From the NCBI GenBank assembly GCA_029718625.1, contig CM056391.1, positions 5,110,711-5,174,710 of the forward strand: a stretch of DNA of 64,000 nt, given 5' to 3'. The notes under the pieces were generated by a model that saw only the letters and a program-made list of their open reading frames with translations, searched no databases and had not been told where the DNA came from. The position numbers and the translations under genes were made by a program. Each line of letters starts with the position of its first letter. The first letter of the stretch is position 1. This stretch comes from Synaphobranchus kaupii (lineage: Eukaryota > Chordata > Actinopteri > Anguilliformes > Synaphobranchidae). Positions 59,060 to 64,000 of the stretch are shown here, in pieces.

Positions 59060-60715
59060 TGTTGACAAACAGAAACAGAAAATGTAGTTATAGCAGTTAG
59101 CAGTATATACATAATTTAATATTCATAGCTCAAGTGAGTATAACACATGGATTGGGGACAGCGTGGTTAGCTGTGGAAAAATATATGTATTGTGAAGTTT
59201 TTATTTTTATATTTTTTTTCCGTATGAGCAGCAATGAGGAAAATGGCTTTTTGAGCGCAATTACTATAGATACCAGCAGAGGGCGACATTATATCCGGTG
59301 CTGAGGTTATATATTAACCCAGGCAATTCTCAAATAGGCCTCGTCAAGTCAACGGGTGATTTTGAGTTCAAATTTAGAAAACTTTAAAAGTTGATATCCA
59401 AAAATTATCATGATACATTATTTTTGAAGAGAATAAACACTGGGGACATGACTAAAGAGGACTGCAGATTTTTCGAGTGTGGTACAGGCTACATCGCGGT
59501 AAAACCTGGGCGGGTGTAGACTACTAGGAAGCGAGAATTAAGGGGATAGTGAGCTAATTTAAGATTCAACCCTGGATTGAAGCTTAAATGAGTCATGAAG
59601 CCCACTCACTTTTAATCTGGGTATATTGACATGGCCACTCTGCACAGCTAATCTGCTATGTTCAGGCTAATGGATTGAAACGTATAAAAGCACTGCCCTT
59701 TGACCAGTGAACTCCTTAGCTTTGGAAAAAGGCGTCTCCGTTCCATAGGATCCCATAGAGATAAGTGCACTGAGAGAGTCTCTTTGCAGGGCCAGATTAT
59801 AGTAGTTCCGCAAAACAATTTGAGTTCTGAGTTCCAGTAAAAGATTTGGGGCTTTAGGAGACTGATAAGAGACCCATCCTCCGACTACCACCTCCTCTAC
59901 TCCATCCCCTGGAAACCGATCTTTGGTTCCTCCCTCCCTCCACTGTCCCAATAGTGGAGAAGACGAGGGAAGCGGCCTTCAAATTCGGCTTCTCCTCCCC
60001 TCCGACTAAACATACATCGATGTATCCTACTGTGGAAAGTTTTTTCACATTTTTGGGTGACATCATCGCGCTCACGCCCACAGAGATTTAACAAAAGGCA
60101 ACAGTGATGATGCGTAGCTATGCCTTATATGAATTTCCCCAAGATAATGATGCCCCCAATGCAAGATATTTAGCCCTAAGTTGTGTGTGCTTCAGTTATT
60201 AGCACACATATAGCAGACATAACACCTACAACGGATAACAAAATGCCAGTCTGTTTTTGTGGTTCATAACCTAGGCAACATAAAAATTCAGCAATTTAAG
60301 TCGGGGGAAACAGCTTTATTTATTTGCTTGCACATAGCCTAAGCATGACCGCTACCCATTTCACGATGTGAATATGCATAGGCATTAATTAAGTTATTCA
60401 ACTAATGGTTTCAAAGGAAGTTTTTAAATTTGATTTCAGATGTTACAGTGGGAAATAGGCCTAATTGTTTTTTGATGTGGCCACTGCGATACTATGAACA
60501 TTGGGAATAGCCTAATATCGCAGATAATATGACGATAATTCGTTCCACTAATCTACGGAAATGTTTCCGAATTTGCCTATGTGAGATGCAAGGAACTGGC
60601 AATAGTAGGCTGTAGTGTAGCTACAGTAGGCTAACCTATATGAGGTGAATTAGTGCTCGGTATGTTTCAGACATTGGGAACATCGGGATTCTGGAGAATT
60701 ACAGTAAATTGTTGT
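59060..60715. other. No gene recognised
   Basis: Minus-strand frames at 59667-60094 are Gly-rich and lack motifs. The rest is AT-rich. Confidence 0.35.
59273..59287 (+). promoter_or_regulatory. CTCF-like motif
   Basis: CCAGCAGAGGGCGAC matches the CTCF core CCASYAGRKGGCRS except at the last position. Confidence 0.35.
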
Positions 60716-60716
60716 T

Positions 60717-61320
60717 GATGGATCACTTTAAGGGTTGTTTCTCCTGACAAATGTTCCTACTGAACTCTATGGAAAAATAAGTCAGAAAAAACCCTTCAAG
60801 TTATGCATCCATATCTACTGTATTTCTGGCAGCAGAGTGATGATTTAAGGCTTGTTTGATACGGTCAGACCCTTGATGACTTAGAGCCATTTAGCCAACC
60901 ATGTGTTTCCATACTGTTCCAGTGTAATTTACAGCTAAATCTAGTCCCACCCCCCAATTCCCATAGAGATCCATTCAAATGCAGAGATGATATAGTATCG
61001 CTTGTAAGAGTACCACAAATAAGATATCAAGAGTCCTTTTGATGTTGTTGGGTCACAGATATCAGGACGTCATGGCATGCAAAGGATATGCAACCAAATA
61101 TAAAAAATTTAAAGGCACAGTCAACTTAGTGTATGTAAACGTCTGACCCACTGGAATTGTGAATATAGTGAATTAAAAGTTAAATAATCTGTCTATAAAC
61201 AATTGTGGGAAAAATTCCTTGTGTCATGCACAAAGTAGATAACTAGTAGTCCTAACTGACTTTCCAACACTATAGTTCGCTAACATGAAATCTGTGGAGT
61301 GGTTAAAAATTAGTTTTAAA
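60717..61320 (+). mobile_element. Sleeping Beauty-like Tc1 palindromic element, left half missing
   Basis: It starts inside the loop-side of the left arm (GATGGATCACTTTAAGGG), repeats the loop and right arm of the 52725 element, and continues through GCAAAGGATATGCAACCAAA into the right inverted repeat (AGGCACAGTCAACTTAGTGT then ATGTAAAC). It ends at TAGTTTTAAA before the outer direct repeat. No transposase is encoded. Confidence 0.85.
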
Positions 61321-61520
61321 GGGTAGCCAAGCACTGAAACAACTTATTTTAGTTGATAAGTTATGTATTGGGCCACACCAAAATGCTAGTGATTGACTGT
61401 AGTCCCAATCTCGAATGTTCAATACAAAGGTCGATGTTTCTCATTTTGCAATGAAAATTACCGGAATCAATATATACTATAGAGTACTCAAGTGAGTACG
61501 TCAATCGTGGGTGGAGTCTG

Positions 61521-62668
61521 GTTTCGGAAGTAAATTCCCTATGGAAGATAGAATGGGCTTCGGAGACTATCGACTTTCTTGAAATCTGATTATAGAATGA
61601 GCCGAAACGTTCCTGGATTAGCCTGTGTGGTACAAGGATATAGACCATATATCGCATGTTCCAAATGTATTTAAAAAAAAATTTGTTTCTGATTTTTCCC
61701 CAATTTAGTAGCCAATTGAACCCCTATTCTAATTCAATTTCCCCCCTTTGTAGCAACCGCTAGAGAACCACCGCTACACAACCCTGTCAGCCGGGTAGTA
61801 GGAAGGAGGTCGCCACGTCCTCTACAGGGCGCGACTCCTCGAGCTCCTGACCGTGAATCCAGCTCGCCCAGGGCCGCTATGCGTGCAGCGATTCTCTCCG
61901 AGCACCCTCCCCCCCACCCGGAAGCAGCCGCCAATTGCTGCTCCCACAGGGCGCCGGCCATGCTCGGATCTGGCAGGACCGGGGCGCGAACCCCGATCCT
62001 CGAGCACAACTGCACCGACTGAAGGTCGGCGTTCTTACCGTTGTACCACGCGACGCCCCCCCCCCCAAATGTATTTTTTAAAGTAATGCATTAATGATTG
62101 TAGTTCGACTTGTAGTCCACTTTAACGGGACTACATATCCAGTACTGCAACGCACAGGTGGTTCTCCACTAATAAGATATCATCTCGTCTGTCTGCTCTG
62201 TGGCAGATGGGAAGTAGGCTACTGCCGCTGAAGACGAGCTAAACATTAGCTTGCTAAGTAGAGAAGCCCGCCACCGACAAGGTCAGAAACTATGCTACAG
62301 TTAACCACATAATGCAATTCTAGCTTTTAGTCCTTCAACCTAGCTAAAGTGTTTAAAAACGGAGCTGTGTGCTACTGCTGGCTAACATTATATGACAACG
62401 TCTGGAGACAAGGCTGCTCGTTCTGAGGGAATTATGGGACGTGGAGTTTTTAAACAGTGCCAGCGCTGGTATGTTCACAAAAAAAATACTAAAATGTAAA
62501 ATATACTCGAAGCTGGTCCATAAAAACGACCATAGTTTGCGAACAGGCGTTATATTGAACAATCCGGGAAATTGACGGTAAAGACATAATTAGTAGAAAT
62601 GGTTTAAAAGTAAGCTTTAGTTAATGTCTACGCTCTAAATGAATGGGGAATTTACTTCTGAAACCAGC
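61521..62668. repeat. Diverged inverted repeat around a SINE
   Basis: CTGGTTTCGGAAGTAAATTC at 61519 faces GAATTTACTTCTGAAACCAG at 62648. Flanking ATAGAGTA and ACGTCA words also correspond. Between them the arms are not clearly paired. It may be the ends of a larger non-autonomous element that received the SINE at 61673. Confidence 0.4.
61673..62064 (-). mobile_element. Complete tRNA-derived SINE with 12-bp target duplication
   Basis: CCAAATGTATTT flanks both sides (61661-61672 and 62065-62076). Read on the minus strand it begins GCGTCGCGTGGTACAACGGT (A box), has GGGGTTCGCGCCCCGG (B-box region), a GC-rich body, and ends AATTGGCTACTAAATTGGGG then an A-rich tail. That tail differs from the L2-tailed SINEs in this window, so it is another SINE family. 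The Gly/Ala/Arg-rich frames are shadows. Confidence 0.88.
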
Positions 62669-63159
62669 GTGACGTATTACTCTATGGGTTGAACGATATA
62701 AGAAAAATATGTGGCGTGTCAATGGGAGCCACGCCTCTCTGGTAGTTTGTTTCGTCATCATTTGGTAACGCCCTTTTTATCAGGACATATAAAATAGGGC
62801 TGAGCCGAATGCTTCGGAGCTCCGAAGCTTCGTTCGTTGGATTGGGATTCGGATCCTAAATTCAGATTCGAATAGTTTGTTTTTTTCACCTGATTCGGAT
62901 CCTAAATTCAGATTCGAATAGTTTGTTTTTTTCCCTCAAAAAACAAAAAAAAAAAACTAAACATTTTTCCCCCTCAAAAAAGAAGAAAATTGATGGTTTC
63001 CTGGATGTTTGTCAACATATAAGTGTTTATTCTATACTGATTGAGCTTTGAATCGCCTGGAAGTTTATCGAACGTACAAGGATGCGCGGTTCAGCCTTCC
63101 ACGTGACTTGTCTCGACATTCGCAACGCTGTTGCCCAAAGCCTGAGGTGAAGTTACAAG

Positions 63160-63294
63160 ATGTCAAATAAGTCAGCTGTGTGGAAACATTTTAATATTAC
63201 CGCTGACGATCCAAAAAAGGTCAAATGGCAAATATGCCAGCAGAAATTGGCATACCATGGTGGAACTACGAATTTGACAAATCATTTGAAAAAT
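63160..63294 (+). pseudogene. hAT transposase BED-finger exon
   Basis: From ATG at 63160, 45 codons run to a GTAAGT donor at 63295. SAVWKHFNI, then KWQICQQKLAYHGGTTNLTN and HLKN match the BED zinc finger at the N-terminus of hAT transposases (W.xF, CxxC, TTNLxxHL). The first zinc Cys of CxxC appears as Trp (TGG) here, and the second His lies beyond the donor. The catalytic RNase H-like domain is absent, so this is a relic exon in a deletion derivative. Confidence 0.8.
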
Positions 63295-63692
63295 GTAAGT
63301 AGCCTAATTTATATATCTTCGTCAGAGTAATAGCCTAGCAACATTAGCATTAGTTAGCCGATCTGACTAGGCTACATTTCATGATATAGCCTAGGCTAGC
63401 ATAGCATGACAACCTATTTCCAAAACCAACGTTTTGGAAAGAAAACAATATAGCCTACACTCGGCTTTAGACTTTTTTTACCCATACCACGCAGTATGTA
63501 GGCTACGTGAAGTCTGAAAGTTTAAAGGCCTGCACATAACTGTGAAGACTGCGCCTTATATTTATCTTTTAAATTTATTTTGGCCTATGTTTCATGTCCT
63601 GAACTTCTGTTCCATTTCAATGTAATACTTTGTTGTTTAAAAAAAAAAAAAAAAAACGGCTTTTCTTCATGCGCATTACTGAAATAGATGTG

Positions 63693-63709
63693 AGCGCGCC
63701 CTCTACTGG
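63693..63709 (-). promoter_or_regulatory. CTCF-like motif inside hAT element
   Basis: On the minus strand CCAGTAGAGGGCGC fully matches the CTCF core CCASYAGRKGGCRS. It faces the plus-strand motif at 59273. Confidence 0.35.
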
Positions 63710-64000
63710 ACGTATCGTAACATTGTTTTCAAAGACTCAAGAAAAAAATTCAATTATTTTTAATAGATTATTATTAAAACGAAGCTTCGGAGCATCGGGG
63801 AAAATTGCCAACGAAGCTTCGAAGTGTAAAAAATGGCATTCGGCTCAGCCCTAATATAAAAGGAGAAATCAAATTCAAGACGGGCGGTTCGGATCTTTGA
63901 ACAGTCCTGATTGTGATCGCGTTCTGAGATATCTAATTGTATTGAACCTTTCAAACTTTTAGAGTTTTGATAATTATTTTTTTTTTTAATGGCGTCAGTT

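Larger units (their letters stand above)
62795..63853 (+). mobile_element. Complete non-autonomous hAT element
   Basis: The ends TAGGGCTGAGCCGAATGC and GCATTCGGCTCAGCCCTA are perfect 18-bp inverted repeats. ATATAAAA stands on both sides (62787-62794 and 63854-63861), an 8-base duplication as expected for hAT. GAAGCTTCG palindromes lie just inside both ends and may be subterminal transposase-binding sites. A 32-base direct repeat (GATTCGGATCCTAAATTCAG and on) occurs at 62847 and 62892. At 1059 bp it encodes only a BED-finger exon. Confidence 0.93.

Overview
The window looks like non-coding, repeat-rich DNA from a ray-finned (teleost) fish. The evidence is the repeats: tRNA-derived SINEs ending in the L2-type tail of eel and other teleost SINEs, Sleeping Beauty-like Tc1 inverted repeats, a Tc1-type transposase tail, a hAT element with a BED finger, and teleost-type palindromic MITEs. 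I cannot name the species. No complete, convincing host protein gene is visible. Nearly all long open frames lie over tandem repeats and are shadows.

Layout. 1-9 kb: GC-rich start, a 30-copy 67-bp minisatellite with an embedded 16-bp palindrome (818-2805), C-tracts and a GA block, a truncated SINE, a 38-bp minisatellite (4943-5570), a near-perfect hairpin (6812-6999), a 41-bp array and a 20-bp array carrying about 30 CAGGTGAG motifs (7717-8330). 9-13 kb: a foldback element, two TIR-bearing MITEs and weak candidate exons of an unrecognised gene. 13-18 kb: LTR-like and LINE remnants.

18.6-28.4 kb: the outstanding structure is a 4.88-kb unit present twice head to tail and nearly identical, with TTTCAACC at all three boundaries. 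Each copy holds, on the plus strand, two correctly phased exons of the N-terminal part of a THAP zinc finger. On the minus strand each holds a TATA/CRE-like promoter, three predicted exons joined by canonical splice signals, a continuous 63-codon frame and an AATAAA signal.

28.8-30.1 kb: a TA-flanked Tc1/IS630-like element with an internally deleted transposase. 30-52 kb: many micro- and minisatellites (GA, CA, 28-bp, 22-bp and 48-bp arrays), G/C-tracts, copies of a GTCCGAA repeat family (one split by a SINE), a palindromic MITE family and another SINE. 52.7-61.3 kb: two complementary truncated copies of a palindromic element with Sleeping Beauty-type termini, a SINE, and a Tc1-like hairpin. 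61.6-63.9 kb: a complete SINE with 12-bp target-site duplication and a 1059-bp hAT element with 18-bp perfect TIRs, an 8-bp duplication and a BED-finger exon in which a zinc-binding Cys appears replaced by Trp.

The recognisable genes are therefore transposon genes, mostly broken. No genes work together here in the sense of a pathway. The biology is repeat turnover, with non-autonomous elements likely depending on transposases and reverse transcriptases encoded elsewhere.
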